Source of the DNA: Umbelopsis ramanniana AG
Lineage: Eukaryota > Mucoromycota > Umbelopsidomycetes > Umbelopsidales > Umbelopsidaceae
Length of the DNA: 64,000 nucleotides
Direction of reading: 5' to 3'
Assembly: GCF_025399195.1 (NCBI RefSeq)
Contig: NW_026252093.1
Coordinates: 434,001-498,000, forward strand
The position numbers were made by a program, and so were the translations under genes. Under the pieces are notes generated by a model. The model was given only the letters and a program-made list of their open reading frames with translations, did not search any database and was not told the origin of the DNA. Positions 1-11,385 of this stretch are shown in pieces (within the stretch, counting starts at the first letter, position 1; every line of letters starts with the position of its first letter).

Positions 1-806
1 TGTCGAAGCTCCATGTGAAAGATAACGGTGCATCCAGATACACACCTGGAACAGGGCCCACGGTCAACACCAACTGTGAAAACTGTCAGCAAAACCACCG
101 CATCGGAGGGCCTACATGGGTTGCGCCTATTCACAATAAGGATTTTGTTTCCAAGATGCTGCAACACGTCAACGATCACGAGGAAAAGTTTGGAACATCC
201 GACAGAATGAAGGGTATGCTGTCAGTCATAAACGAGGAGTTAGACCAACCCTTCTATTGGACACTTGGTAACTTGTGCGGAACGCTGCACTGTAACTCTA
301 TCCCGATGGTCGATTTATGGTAAGTAAAGGATACTGTAATGTATAGCAGAGCTTACTTGTTTTAAAAATGTTGTTGTTCAATTATTCAGCTCTGCTATTC
401 TCAATGCCGGTTACAAGTTTTCATCTACTCATTGTCAACCAGAAGGAATTAAGACAGACGCACCAGCGTCCGTTATGTGGGATATCATGAAGGGATGGGT
501 AAGGACGATCCATTTTCGCTTTATCTATGGTTGCATTTGATTTAGGTTCGATTTCAATTTTAGGTGAAGAAGTATCCTGTTACCATGAAAAATATTGGAG
601 AACTTAGTCCCGCGCGTAAAATTTTAGCGCAACCAGCAAAGTTTGAAGCTGACTTCACTCGTCACCAGGATGCTATACCCCCTTCTCGACATATTAAGCT
701 GGTGAGATACCAGGTTAACCCTACACCCAACTGGGGACCGAAAGCTAGAGCTGGAAAGCCAAAGAAGGAGGCAAAACCCCAGGAGAGCAAGAAGAGAAAG
801 CTGTAG
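1..806 (+). CDS. TRM1: tRNA (guanine26-N2)-dimethyltransferase, 3' part
   Basis: This is the C-terminal part of Trm1, the SAM-dependent enzyme that makes N2,N2-dimethylguanosine at position 26 of nuclear and mitochondrial tRNAs. Three exons are read: before 1 to 319, 390-498 and 564-806, with GTAAGT and GTAAGG donors and a phase that stays open across both joins. Visible family marks are a CENC pair followed by IGGPTW and PIHNKDFV, then LCSAILNAGY, then IKTDAP with VMWDIMKGW. A lysine-rich tail (about the last 25 residues) follows and could be a nuclear signal. The methyltransferase core lies upstream of the window. The gene ends tail-to-tail with the next gene, 201 bases away. The assignment is firm because the C-terminal domain is specific to Trm1. 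Confidence 0.93.
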
Positions 807-1007
807 GTAACTATTTTTCAAAAGTTGCATAAAATGATGGAATTATGATTTCTCATCCTCCTTGCTTGGTTGCTTTTCTGTTGAGCAGACAAGGTGATGA
901 TACAGCAATCGATGAGGTGCCCACCAACAAAAAATAGAGAATTGTAATTATAAAAAACTTGCAATATAATAAAAGTGAATTATGTGATCTGGATGAATTT
1001 ATTGTGA

Positions 1008-4000
1008 TTATGCTTTGCGGATAAAGTCTATAAGACAGAGACCATAATGTATTTGTTCTGATAGACGAGTGAACTCTTTTTGGTGTGATTGAAGGATGTT
1101 TTGGAGTCTATCTTGGATTGAACCTGGGTTGGCAACAATGATATCACCATGGACATTCAAGAAAGCACTGATCCATGCTTGCACCAGTTCAAAATCTCGT
1201 CGTGTTCGAAGCTGATATTCCATTGCTTCGAGGAAATAGTTTAGCAGAGTAAGTTCGCTATCCAAAGTCATGGATCGTATTTCAAAGTCGATTCCTGAAG
1301 GATTCAATGTCTTCATATAATCGATGAAACTAGAAACTGCAGAGGAAAAATCAAAGTTAAAATGGATCCCGAAAACATTAATATTATTCTCCATTTCGAT
1401 TAGCCAATCAAGTACTTACAGTCACCACTGTCATGTCCAGCACGTAGAAGTCTAGTAAATTCAGTCTCGTGCTGATAATCACTTGAAAAGTTGCTCTTGA
1501 AATGGCTGTCGTCCTCAGTCATTGGGACCTTTTCAGGGGCGACAAACTTGGATACTACACCAGGCAATGTAGGCAAGAAGAATGGTGCCTTTTCGGGTGC
1601 TTTAGGTGCTTCCTTTGATTTGTTGCGTAGTTTGATTGTCTCGAGATTAAGAAGGTTCTGCCACTTGGAGCGAGGCAACAGGGACAATGTAATCATATCA
1701 TCTGCAAGCTGCTCAGTTTTTGAATCGATATCATCATCTTCATCGGCACCAGTATCGACTTCAACCTCGACTCCTTCATCCAAACCAGAGGCAGTGGGGA
1801 GAGACACCAACTCGGCGACCTCATCGTCTGTGATAGATCGCAAAGATACATTGCTGAATTGGGTCTTATTAGCCCATAGGAAAATGCCTACGTTGTCGAC
1901 GTGTGTTGTGGCCAAAAAGTCGCCAGTGGGCGAGAAAGTGACGCTTGTTGCTACATCGTCTACCTTGAATACATCGACCAAGTTGCCAGTCGGCAAATCC
2001 CAAGTTCGGACAGTTGCATCCAAAGATGCAGACACGATCCATCGTCCGTCAGAACTGAAAGTCTATTGAGCAGATGAGAAGGATGAATAGCCTGTCACCG
2101 ATCATATTGTATCAGAAAAAAAAATCGCTCACCATATCAGTAATGCGATTTCTATGTCCCCAGAATTCTCTTACAACACGCTGGGTCTCGATGTCGATAA
2201 CTCGGATACCCAAATCGTCACAAGCGACTGCAAGTAAGTCACTATTTCGCTGAAACTCCATAGTAACAACTGGTGATTCCAAAGCAATGGTGTGAAGGAG
2301 TGTTGCGGCATTGAAATCCCAAATCTGTAGTCAAATGATCACGCGTTAGTGCTTATTTCAGTATGATCGTGATGGTCACTGCGACAGTACATCTCACTAC
2401 AGTACCTTAATGGTTCTATCTACGGAGGCTGTAATCAAATATCGGTTGAGATTATCTCCAACAACACCTGTAACAGCTTTCTTATGGCCTAGCGTGAGAA
2501 GCAGTCAGTAACATGCAAACCTGCATTTCGAGCAATTTGACCATAGCATACCTGATTCTCCGCCAAAAGTTTTGCGGTACAGTCCAGACTGCATATTGAA
2601 CATGTCCACGGAGCCACTTGCGCATCCTACAAAGCCAAAGTTACCGCAGCTACTAATTGCTACAGCCTTTGCTGCACTGGTATCCTTAGTCTGCATCACA
2701 TGCTTGCCAAGGGCCTTGTTCTTGTAAGACCACGAACGAGCGCCATTGTCGTTCAAATGACAAGTCAAAATATTATCCCACTCTTTCTGTTTGCGCTCAG
2801 CTGAAGTAAGGCCATATAGGTTCAGTACTTTTGCCCTTTCAGATAATGATGGGATATGATGAACTTACATGCAGCAAATTGTGTAATCTGAGGAAGCTTC
2901 AATTCGTCTATCTTCAGGTTGTAATTTTTAGCCTTTTTGGCCAAAGCACCTAAGTATATCAAACATTGTTAGTATCCGGGACTGATTACGATAGCTTACC
3001 CGTCACAACTGACATATGCATATGCTTCCTACCTTGTGATAACTCTACAGTCTGGGCATCCTTTATGGTTGAGAATGCTCTAAGTGATCGATCCCGTCCA
3101 GAACTCAAGATGAAGTGACCGTCCTGACCATAATAACGAATTCGAGATGGTGGTGAATGATGTCCAGAACGAGATTTGAGAAGTCTAGGAGTACCATCCA
3201 AATTATCAAAGATCCATTGCTAAAGAAAATTCCGGCATTAGATTGTGAATAAGCCGCACTCTACATATATAGCCGGCATGCCTACCTTAACAGCATTATC
3301 AGATCCACACGACACCAATATGGGTTGCGAATTCAAAAATTGAAGACAAGAGATACTTGCGTCGTGAGCACCTTTCATGACATGAACTAATGTCCGTTTC
3401 TCCAGATCCCATAAGGCGATATCGCCATGCATATTCGCTGTTGCCATGACATGCTGCCCATCTGAAAGTGATGCATAATTAGCAATCCTGCCCTTTCAAA
3501 GTCATGTAAAGGAAAAGATGAGTTACCGGTTCTGAAAGAAATGGCAGTGACCCGATCATCCTGCCGTACGGTATCTATCTTTTCGTCCATTTTGATGTTG
3601 TGAAGTATGACAGTTCCGTTGAGTAAGCCAATGGCAACGACATCCACAACAGGGGTTTGTGCAAGGCAGGTGATGGGAGATTCAAAGGATTTAAAAGCGT
3701 AAATCAACTGATTTGTTCTCATATTCCATATTTGCATAGTTCCTTGGGTACTGGATACCAAAACTTTGTTCAGATATGTGCTGGGATGTAAAATTGCTGA
3801 CGCTGTGAAGTCCTCGCCAAATTCAACCTGTGTATATAATTCTATTTCCGGAGAGATATGAGCAATCCGTATTTTCCAATGATATGTAACAAGAAATCTA
3901 CTTTACCTAGTGTTTTATAATCCCACATTCTGAGGACATTGTCGTCGCACAGCCCAAGAATATGTCCACCAAATATAACCAGTTGTAGGATCACAAATTC

Positions 4001-4465
4001 AGAATCACTTGTGATTCTACCGATCTAGAATAAAGACTTTTAGCCCTTTTGTTTCCCCCATAATGACCATCGATTTATGTGCTAATTTACCTCCTTGGCT
4101 CGCTTGTATATGATCAAAGAGCTGCCACAGGCGGCAAAGGTAATGTTGTTCATTGTGGCGATCGCAGTGAGGGGGGCGGATGCCTGAGGTCCAACAAGTA
4201 GTAGATTCATCTTCTTCAACTGCTCCAAAAGTTACTAACTGCTTTTTTCGAGTAAATGCATGCAAAGTCAACTTACGTTATAGATTTGAAAGTTTTTACC
4301 AACGCAGGTAGTCATGAAGAAATCTTGACCACGAGCATCAAATGCTGCGGGGACATCGTTCGTGATATATCCAATAGCTCTAAAAGGATGGAATATCTTT
4401 GGCTTTACGGCCAGAGACTTGCTTTCTTGCTCGAAACGTCGCTTCTTTGTCGTTTCAGAAACCAT
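1008..4465 (-). CDS. UTP21: U3 snoRNP / SSU processome WD-repeat protein Utp21 (WDR36)
   Basis: Utp21/WDR36 is a WD40 scaffold of the UTP-B module of the small-subunit processome, needed for 18S pre-rRNA processing in the nucleolus. Twelve exons give about 896 residues: 4277-4465, 4091-4219, 3907-4024, 3527-3841, 3286-3461, 3033-3219, 2869-2949, 2552-2800, 2406-2488, 2133-2324, 1420-2062 and 1008-1336. All phases close. Family marks are the N-terminal IFHPFRAIGYITNDVP, then TTCVGKNFQIYN, many WD blades (IWNMRTNQL, ALWDLEKRT, TWDLPTGNL), and the Utp21-specific helical C-terminal domain (FTRLLRAGHDSGDF, SFIDYMKTLNPSGIDFEI). The ATG at 4465 is chosen because conserved sequence starts about 20 residues later. 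An acidic insert (about 15 D/E residues) precedes the C-terminal domain. Length matches the yeast protein (about 940). Confidence 0.94.
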
Positions 4466-4763
4466 TGCTGAGTGAATGAGCTTGTCACCGAGGAACAAAA
4501 AATTAAAATCTGAATGGCTCAATTCAGCCACCGAGGCAAAACCGTCACAATTTCCAAATGTGAGGCACTCCAAACCCCACCACGTTCTATTGGCATCCCA
4601 TTTCATCCCATATCGGTCAAAGAAAGTATTTTTACTGTTTCAATGTATGAACATAAACATTGGATAATTACAAAGAGTAGACAGTGTATATGGAAGGGTG
4701 ACGATTTGAAAACTTTCAGTCAAACCGAGTCTGAACAAGAGGCATAGATTGTATTCCTCGCCT

Positions 4764-5379
4764 TTATGCGGCACCCACAAGGATGTTGTTGATAGGAATG
4801 TGAATCAACTAAATAAGGTATGAACATGTTAGTGCCATGAATGAAAGATCTGATTTCCATAGACTTGATATTGGTTGACATCCAATCAACGCCAAATCAC
4901 CGGAAGATTTGCGTTCTAACTGAACGGAGCGTTTACCAACACGACCCCGTCATCACCAGTAACGTACCTTAACAATGAATCCAAGAGCACCGAGGGCAGC
5001 AAATCCCATACCAACAGCTTGGCAGATTCTGAGGAATTCTGTTGAAGTAAGCAATGAGTTAGTATCGACGAAATAGCATATTACTAAGATCCAGTTTCCA
5101 TCTGGTCAACCAAACCGATGGATCGATCTTGAGTTGATACACCAGCTTGTGCGCTAGCGGATATTGATCTTACCTCGCTGATCGGGCTTAGTGCAACGGT
5201 TGACGAACTGCATTCCATCCTCTGTAAATTGGTGGGAGATAAGATTTGAGTACAGGATAGATCAAACATACTTTCATCTGTACAGGATTGTTTCTATACT
5301 CACTGAAGAAGTTCTTGGGGGCATCAACGAACTCTTGAATTTGTTCCTTGATGGAATCGTTAGTGCTTGAAGAGCTCAT
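4764..5379 (-). CDS. SSS1: Sec61 translocon gamma subunit (Sss1)
   Basis: This is the small tail-anchored gamma subunit of the ER Sec61 protein-conducting channel. Four exons (5272-5379, 5174-5219, 4968-5038, 4764-4808) give 89 residues; exon phases close exactly. The protein shows an acidic amphipathic N-terminus, the family signature MQFVNRCTKPDQREF, then one hydrophobic segment (AVGMGFAALGALGFIVKL) running into the near-invariant IHIPINNILVG end. No single long reading frame reveals it because the exons are short. Two CCAAT boxes lie upstream. Human SEC61G is 68 residues and yeast Sss1 is 80, so the size fits. The assignment is essentially certain. Confidence 0.95.
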
Positions 5380-5456
5380 GGTGAAGTGAAGAGGAAAAAG
5401 GTGCGGGAAATGGAGATGAGGAAACGGTCGCGAATTGTGGACGTGGACAGCTCAGA

Positions 5457-5485
5457 CCAATCAGCGGCAAACAGAGTGGGCCAAT
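5457..5485 (+). promoter_or_regulatory. Paired CCAAT boxes upstream of SSS1
   Basis: Two CCAAT pentamers at 5457-5461 and 5481-5485 lie 78-106 bases upstream of the SSS1 start. CCAAT is the binding core of the fungal HAP/CBC (NF-Y) complex. That these copies are bound is inference. Confidence 0.4.
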
Positions 5486-5651
5486 CATATTTTAGTATTT
5501 CATTCCCTCTCATTATCACAATCAGCCAAATGTCGATATAACTCCGCCTCTAAGCATCAATTGTTATCCAACTGCGAGTAATTAATGGTGACTTATACAG
5601 CCAGCTATATAAAGTTCTGTATTCTAATTGAATTATCTATATTTCAAGAAT

Positions 5652-6319
5652 CTAATTTTTTTTGTTCTTTTCTTCTACCAGATGCACATTGGCTTTGGAT
5701 GTCCAGAGTTCATAGCCCTTTTTGGCTACCAATCGCCTCTGTGTCCTGCAAGACTTGCAAGTGATAGCAGTTCCTTTATGCGGTCGAGCTATACAAGTGA
5801 TAATGGTGGTCAGATTAAGACAAACGGATCAAATGGTGCAAAGATAACATGTAACTAGAGCATACATTTGACTCGCACATCAGAAGTGACGGATGGTATC
5901 AAAACATTGTCGCACTTTTTGCAAATTGATCGCTTAACGTTGGGATCTCTACAGATATAAAAAAATGCATTAGTTATCATCGCATCGCTTTCTGGTTGAT
6001 ATCGTCTAATTGTTTGAGATATTTACAGGCGAAGCACCAATTTTTTGCTGATATTTTTCATGGTGTTACAGTAATACCGAGATAGAGGAGCTAAGGCTGG
6101 CTCATCGGTCTTATTGATTATAGCTGAATTGTCTCTGCTTGCTACGTCGTGAGTATTTGGTGCTTGCTGGGTATTTGACGAATCCGCAGTTTGAGAATCT
6201 ACTGGTAGACTGGATAATAAAATGGCAGCTTGGTGAAGAAAATTCATATGTTGGTATATTTGTAGATTGTCTGCTATAGCATTCTTTGCCCTCGCACTGG
6301 GATCAGACTTCTTTGGCAT
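5652..6319 (-). CDS. RPR2: RNase P subunit Rpp21/Rpr2
   Basis: Rpr2/Rpp21 is a zinc-ribbon protein of the nuclear RNase P ribonucleoprotein that cleaves the 5' leader from pre-tRNA. Three exons (6027-6319, 5866-5948, 5652-5788) give 170 residues. Marks in order are YQHMNFLHQAA, an asparagine/serine-rich linker, LSRYYCNTMKNISKKLVLRLDP, the first zinc pair CKKC, LIPSVTSDVRVKSRPHKG, and the second pair CKSC followed by a basic segment. This matches human RPP21 block for block. An in-frame ATG at 6394 would add 25 residues; the ATG at 6319 is preferred because family members begin just before the helical block. The related Snm1 of RNase MRP is the main alternative, but the spacing fits Rpp21 better. 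Confidence 0.9.
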
Positions 6320-6394
6320 TGATTTGCTTTTTTTTTTTGGCAATGAAGGTGAAAGGCAATCCACGCGAAATCTGGACAATTCGACAATGTCCAA

Positions 6395-7465
6395 AAAAAA
6401 AAATCGCTGTTTAAAATGCCACAGCTCATTGCCCTTGATGGTTCAAATTGCTGCATTTTTATACCAAGGAATTACTTCACCTTTTTACGTCAAGCTTTGC
6501 ATTGCCTTATAAACTGTTGTGCTTATTTATTTTTTTAGATATTTACGTGTGCCTTTTTCGTTGTTTGCGCTTTGCATTGATATGCAACTTTCGATTGTTC
6601 AAGAGAGAAATTACACATCAAAGCACATCGCTGAAGATTTATGCTTCACAGTAAGGAGACCGTTCTGCGGTCTGAAAGGCACCGAGATAGTATATGTAAA
6701 AGAGATTTCAAATTACTCCTGAACAACTCGACAGATGTGGCACCAAGCGACGCCAAATGCACAGATATGTAACTGGCATCAAACCACATAAATTATGATT
6801 TTTTTCTTCTCACCAGTATATGTTGCAAGATAACGTAGACATGATTTTGTCTTGCTCGCAGCTGTTGGTTAACATGGCGTTGTCCTTCGGTTCGTATTCA
6901 TACGTAACCGTAAGTACAACCTGATATGTCTTATGATCTTAGAATAAGATGTGAATTCAAACACCTTACGTACCAACAATATAGCAACTATAGGCTTCCT
7001 TTCCAGGTGCTAACCAATGAAAATTAGTTTAAAGTGTCAATGATCTGCCGAGGTAAATGAAACTTGCATCAATCCCGATCTACCTTCTTTGGGTACGTAT
7101 ATGTTTTGGTCTATGCCTATTACTTTCATCACATTGACCTAGTCTCCTTATCTTCACTCCAAATACGTTTTCTGTTTGATCGAAAAAATCATTATTTGAA
7201 GCACATTCTTTTCCCTTTATCGACACAAAGAACATTGTATCATTTCCAAATCTCTTTGAAAAAAAAAATGTAATGAATTGACCATGAGTTGATTGGCCAA
7301 AATACATTAATTTTGTCATCAAATTTAGGTCGTCGTTTCGATTTTGTGCGACATGCCACAGAGTGCCTCAGCACCGTTTGCAGTCGCTCCAGCACAAACC
7401 TCTGTAATTTTTTTTCTCCATTCAACAGCAGCTTTTTCCACTTTGCTTTCTTTGTTTACGCATTA
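6395..7465. other. AT-rich divergent intergenic region
   Basis: This interval separates the divergent RPR2 and ARL8 genes. It is AT-rich with many T and A runs. Short open frames exist on both strands (for example 6448-6722 and 7080-7322), but they have biased, repetitive composition, no recognisable domain and no partner exons. I see only promoter and UTR sequence here, with nothing I can name. Confidence 0.6.
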
Positions 7466-8541
7466 ATGGCGAGCATCATTCAATCGCTTCTTGAATGGCT
7501 TCGCAGCCTGTTCTTCAAGGTAGACAACAATCACCGTTTCATTTGTCGTCAAACCTGCTTTTTACCATCTATACTTACCTTCGTCCGCTAGACTGAAATG
7601 GAGCTGACACTAGTCGGTTTGCAAAACAGCGGAAAAACCACACTTGTCAACGTCATTGCAGTATGTATTCTCATTGAAAACTAATTCATTTCAGTGGCAT
7701 TGCCAGATGGGATAAGTGCTTTTCACGATAGTCGTATGGTGCTCACGCAGTACGCTATCACTCAGCTGACTTGACGGCTCCGGTTATAGTTGCACTATGC
7801 CTTACTCTAACAGCTTGCTATAGAATGATATGACTTCATGCACAAAGTTTTTTTACTCACACTTTCTTCTTTCATAGTCGGGACAATTCATCGAGGATTC
7901 AATCCCCACTGTTGGCTTTAACATGCGCAAGGTCACAAAAGGCGTAAGTGCTTGCATGATAACACTAATCTCATCCACTGAGCTTGAGCCATTCCTGTTC
8001 TCACAAACCGTTTTATTGAACAGTCTGTTACCCTTAAGCTATGGGATATCGGTGGTCAACCACGTTTCCGTTCCATGTGGGAGAGATACTGTAGAGGAGT
8101 AAATGCCATTGTGTAAGGATCCAATTATTGGCTAATATTTCACATTTGATATCGTGTAACCAACAAGCCTTGCTATCTATCAGGTTTGTTGTGGATGCGG
8201 CAGATCATGACAAGATAGATGCAGCACGGACAGAGTTGAAGAGCTTATTGGAGAAACCCCAGCTTTCCAACATTCCAGTCCTAGTTCTTGGTAACAAGAA
8301 TGATTTGCCTACCGCTTTGAATGTGGATGAATTGATTGATATTCTGTAAGTTTCTCAAAGTTCTTTAACCGGTTGTTTATGACCTCCGATGAGTGTATCA
8401 TTAACATACCTGCGTTTCAAAAGAAACTTGAAGACGATTACCAACCGAGAAGTGTCGTGTTACTCTATTTCTGCCAAAAATCAAGTCAATATCGACATTA
8501 CATTGCAGTGGTTGATTAAGAAGGGAAAAGGTCAAAAATAA
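7466..8541 (+). CDS. ARL8: Arf-like GTPase Arl8
   Basis: Arl8 is a small GTPase of lysosome/vacuole membranes that links them to kinesin and tethering factors in animals. Six exons (7466-7519, 7592-7660, 7878-7943, 8024-8112, 8184-8345, 8424-8541) give 185 residues, against 186 in human ARL8. The N-terminal amphipathic helix [18 protein letters not shown] lacks the myristoylation glycine of Arf, as in Arl8. G motifs are GLQNSGKTT (G1), PTVGFNM (G2, switch I), [19 protein letters not shown] (G3, switch II), NKNDLP (G4) and [13 protein letters not shown] (G5). The last acceptor (TTTCAAAAG at 8423) is slightly unusual but keeps the frame. The assignment is firm. Confidence 0.95.
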
Positions 8542-8869
8542 TGCCCCCCTAATTGGTCGTACCCCATTTTCCTTTCAAGTGCTGCTTGTTTAACGTCGTT
8601 GCTCTTTTTCGCTGCTTAATACGAACATCCCCACAGCCCGTTTTATAATTTTGGACCAAACACTTCATTTATTCTAATGCTTATCGAGTTGCCCACACTC
8701 AATACCCACTGCCTTTCCTTTCTTCCGATCTTCCTTTCTTTCTTTTCACTTCTTACTACCATGTTCTTTTAATTACATTTTGCATTTTTCAACCTGCCAC
8801 TGGCATAGCTTCAATACAGTATGCGACTTGCTCAGGCTTTTAGAATATATTTTGATATCGTCTTTATTA

Positions 8870-9489
8870 CTATCGATATAGCGAACAGTATTTTTTGAAA
8901 GCTGCCAAAACATCTCCCGTTCTGTTTGGTATAGGTCCTGTTGCCAAAGCGGTAGGGAAGTTTTCAGGTTGCTCGATCCAAACGTGGTGAGTAACATCAT
9001 TCTGCTCCAGGACGGCGGCTAGAGATTTGAGAGATTGCTCGTCCTTGGTCTTATATATTGAAAAGTTAGAGGTGTGCAAGAAAACAGCATCGCAAAATGA
9101 ATACAGTACCTCCAATACTACTTTCCGCATATTTTCCAAATCCTGTAAATATGCTTGCGTATTGCTCTCGTGTCGGGATCTTTCCAAGACTGCTACGCTG
9201 ACATGGCATCCTTGAGATATCACGCTACGAATATGATTTAAGGTGTTTAGGGTAGTTCAAATTCTATAGTTCCCCCGAGGAACAGTTGATGACTTCTCGC
9301 TTTTAGCAAATTAAATATTTACCTGCCAGTCTTCCAGCCCAAAGACTAGGACGTATCATAGCAGAGTCAGCCCACAGCTTTTCTCAGTTACTGTTATAAA
9401 CTTTTTGTTCTCACCTTTGAAAGATCTTTTCTAACGACAATATACATTGTGAGAGGCTCCATTGCCTTGGTGGCAGCTGCTGATGCCAT
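8870..9489 (-). CDS. PTRHD1-type peptidyl-tRNA hydrolase 2 domain protein
   Basis: The 130-residue product matches the PTRHD1 branch of the Pth2 fold, a predicted peptidyl-tRNA hydrolase. Exons are 9415-9489, 9323-9345 (only 23 nt), 9110-9224 and 8870-9049, with closed phases. Marks are MYIVVRKDLSK at the start of the fold, GWKTGSVISQGCHVS, then YLQDLENMRKVVLE, LAAVLEQNDVTHHVWIEQPE and the end TGDVLAAFKKY. Classic Pth2 has GKxAAQxxHA at the second block; here the corresponding SQGCHVS has the divergent form seen in PTRHD1, so whether it is active as a hydrolase is uncertain. The gene is divergent from the DAD3-like gene across only 122 bases. Confidence 0.88.
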
Positions 9490-9524
9490 GGTAACTTGAT
9501 CTAGAGGAATGTGAAGGAAAGCGA

Positions 9525-9530
9525 CACGTG
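9525..9530. promoter_or_regulatory. CACGTG E-box in a compact bidirectional promoter
   Basis: A palindromic CACGTG sits inside the 122-base gap between the divergent PTRHD1-like and DAD3-like starts. bHLH factors such as Cbf1 and Pho4 bind this core in yeast. Co-regulation of the two genes is inference. Confidence 0.4.
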
Positions 9531-9611
9531 TGACTGTCTGGAAGTCGACCTCAAAATCAATCGCGTCTCAAGACAAATTTCTACCCTGCTTTTAATACAA
9601 CAGAAAACACG

Positions 9612-9953
9612 ATGAAAACGGTAGAGGACGCCATCATTAGTGAAACGCAAGCTCTCGTTGAGAACATTAAAAAAGTAAGCATGTTTTTAAGTGGTAGCCG
9701 TATGCTAGTACCAAATTTTCTGATCATTAAAATGGCCATGAATCGTCAGATGAACCAATTAGTGGCAGAGACGAACGACGCCGAAGTAGTAGCATTGATC
9801 GACAAGTTACGAATACTGGAAAAGAAAATGTCACTTGTATTTACCTTCTTTAAGGCATCTCTGTATTCACTCAATATGTGGCAGCAGGAGGGTCAGTACG
9901 TATCCTCTAACGCTATGGACGAAGATACCAATCGACCCGCTATTCAGCTATAA
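9612..9953 (+). CDS. DAD3: Probable DASH complex subunit Dad3
   Basis: The protein looks like Dad3, a small subunit of the fungal DASH/Dam1 ring that couples kinetochores to microtubules. The recognisable part is the C-terminal helix LRILEKKMSLVFTFFKASLYSL, close to the Dad3 signature of a charged heptad followed by L-V-[FY]-T-x-F-K-A-S. Two exons are proposed, 9612-9674 and 9750-9953, giving 88 residues (yeast Dad3 has 94). The 75-base intron has a GTAAGC donor and a GTCAG acceptor, is a multiple of three and contains no stop, so a 113-residue product would result if it were retained. The spliced form is preferred because the extra segment breaks the predicted coiled coil. I rely on motif memory only. 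Confidence 0.7.
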   Translation: MKTVEDAIISETQALVENIKKVSMFLSGSRMLVPNFLIIKMAMNRQMNQLVAETNDAEVVALIDKLRILEKKMSLVFTFFKASLYSLNMWQQEGQYVSSNAMDEDTNRPAIQL

Positions 9954-10295
9954 GCAAAATTATATTCCTTTGCTGTCAGGCACTGCTTGACATTGTGCTT
10001 CTTATTCCGCAATTCGACGTTTAACCAAGTTGAATTATGCTATCGCCTACGCTTGTACTTGTACACTCTATGTAAATATTCTACCAAACTCCATATAATT
10101 AAAAGTCACTGGAAACAAAACAAAAACTTTCAATCATAAGTGCAAAGTAAATCTTTTTCTATTAACACAGAATTGCGCGGTAACAAAAACAATTGTCTGT
10201 CTAAGAGTTCCACAGCATAAACACATTCTCTTTAAACGGAGTCTAACAAAAAAATGAAAAAAAAGTGATTATGTTAGTATTATGCGCTAGATTCC
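9954..10295. other. Tail-to-tail intergenic region
   Basis: The interval lies between the convergent DAD3-like and ATP5 genes. It is AT-rich with A runs and AATTAAAA-like sequence near 10098, consistent with 3' UTRs and cleavage sites for both genes. No gene is seen. Confidence 0.55.
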
Positions 10296-11385
10296 CTATT
10301 CAGTGGCCGTACCAAACATGTAGTCTGCATGCATAGCTACTAGCCCATGATATACAAGTAGTCTACACAGGTAGGTTCACCGAGATTTTTATCCCTCACT
10401 GTGAGTAAGCAAATACATACCAGAGATGAGCTTGTTAAGCTTGGTAACCTTGCTGGCGACAGAGAGGTCAATGGTCTTGTCACCGAATTCAACAGTCAAA
10501 CCACCGAGAATGGCGGGCTTAACCTTGTTGGTGATAATCAACTTCTTGCCTTCAGCAACGGTACCCTTGCTAAGAGCATCAGCAACCTTGTTGAGAGTGG
10601 CCTTGTCGAGTTCCTAATAGCATTACAAAGGTTAGAGAATCAAGAAACATAAAGCTTCTTCACGAAAAGAAACACGTCATTACCTTGGCGGATGTAATGA
10701 CAACGTTGAGCTCGTTTCTGTGAGCGCTCATGAGCTCTTGGTAGGCAGCGATGACCTTTTGGGTCTCGGCAAGACGACCGTTCTCAGCGAGAGTCTCGAA
10801 AAGGTTGGAGGTGATCTTAGAGTACTTTCCAGACTTCATGAGTTGCTGAACACCTTGCTTCTTGGTGGAGCGGTTGAGGGTAGGGTTCTCGAGAAGAGTT
10901 TGGACGCTCTTGTCCTTGGCAACAACGCTTGAGACTTGCTTGAGTTCCTTCTCAACGGTATCGAGAACATTCTCCTTAGCAGCAGCAGTGTAAAGAGCTG
11001 TGGCATAACGACCGTCCAATCCGAACAAAGTCAAAGGAGCCTAAAGAAAAATCAATGAACGAATGCAATCAGTCAAAGGAACTTAATGCTGGCGTAAAAA
11101 AGGTTGGTTTGCGACATCGCTAAAGTCTTTGAAGATTTTAGGCTTCACGTTTTCGAGCTGTAGCTTATGCCGTAAACACTCGCAAATTGAGAATGGAATT
11201 ATACCTTGATGTGAGGGGCGGTAGCATAGCTGCGAGCCATCTGTTTGTGCAATGAAAAAAGAAATGGAGTCAGCATGTTGATAATGTGACGAGTGTACAT
11301 GAAATGTCGAAGTTGAGGTCGAGAGGGCTGCTAGGCTTCATACCTTGGGGGCTGCAAAGGCCATACGGGTGAGCTGGGACGCCAT
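10296..11385 (-). CDS. ATP5: Mitochondrial ATP synthase subunit 5 (OSCP)
   Basis: This is OSCP, the stalk subunit that ties F1 to the peripheral stator of mitochondrial ATP synthase. Exons are 11344-11385, 11205-11240, 10684-11040, 10421-10613 and probably 10296-10324. The first two tiny exons encode a basic, acid-free presequence (MASQLTRMAFAAPK, MARSYATAPHIK) typical of matrix import. The core starts LFGLDGRYATALYTAAAKE and continues through ENGRLAETQKVIAAYQELM to KLIITNKVKPAILGGLTVEFGDKTIDLSV. The last exon is the doubtful part. A strong GTATGT donor follows KLNKLIS and can join a 29-base exon ending DYMFGTATE, but reading through instead would stop 8-9 codons later. Total is about 218 residues against 212 in yeast. 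Confidence 0.92.

Noticed and set aside
7289-7465. In-frame extension of ARL8 upstream of its ATG
   Set aside because: The extension is Phe/Ser-rich and absent from Arl8 proteins, whose N-terminus matches the ATG at 7466.
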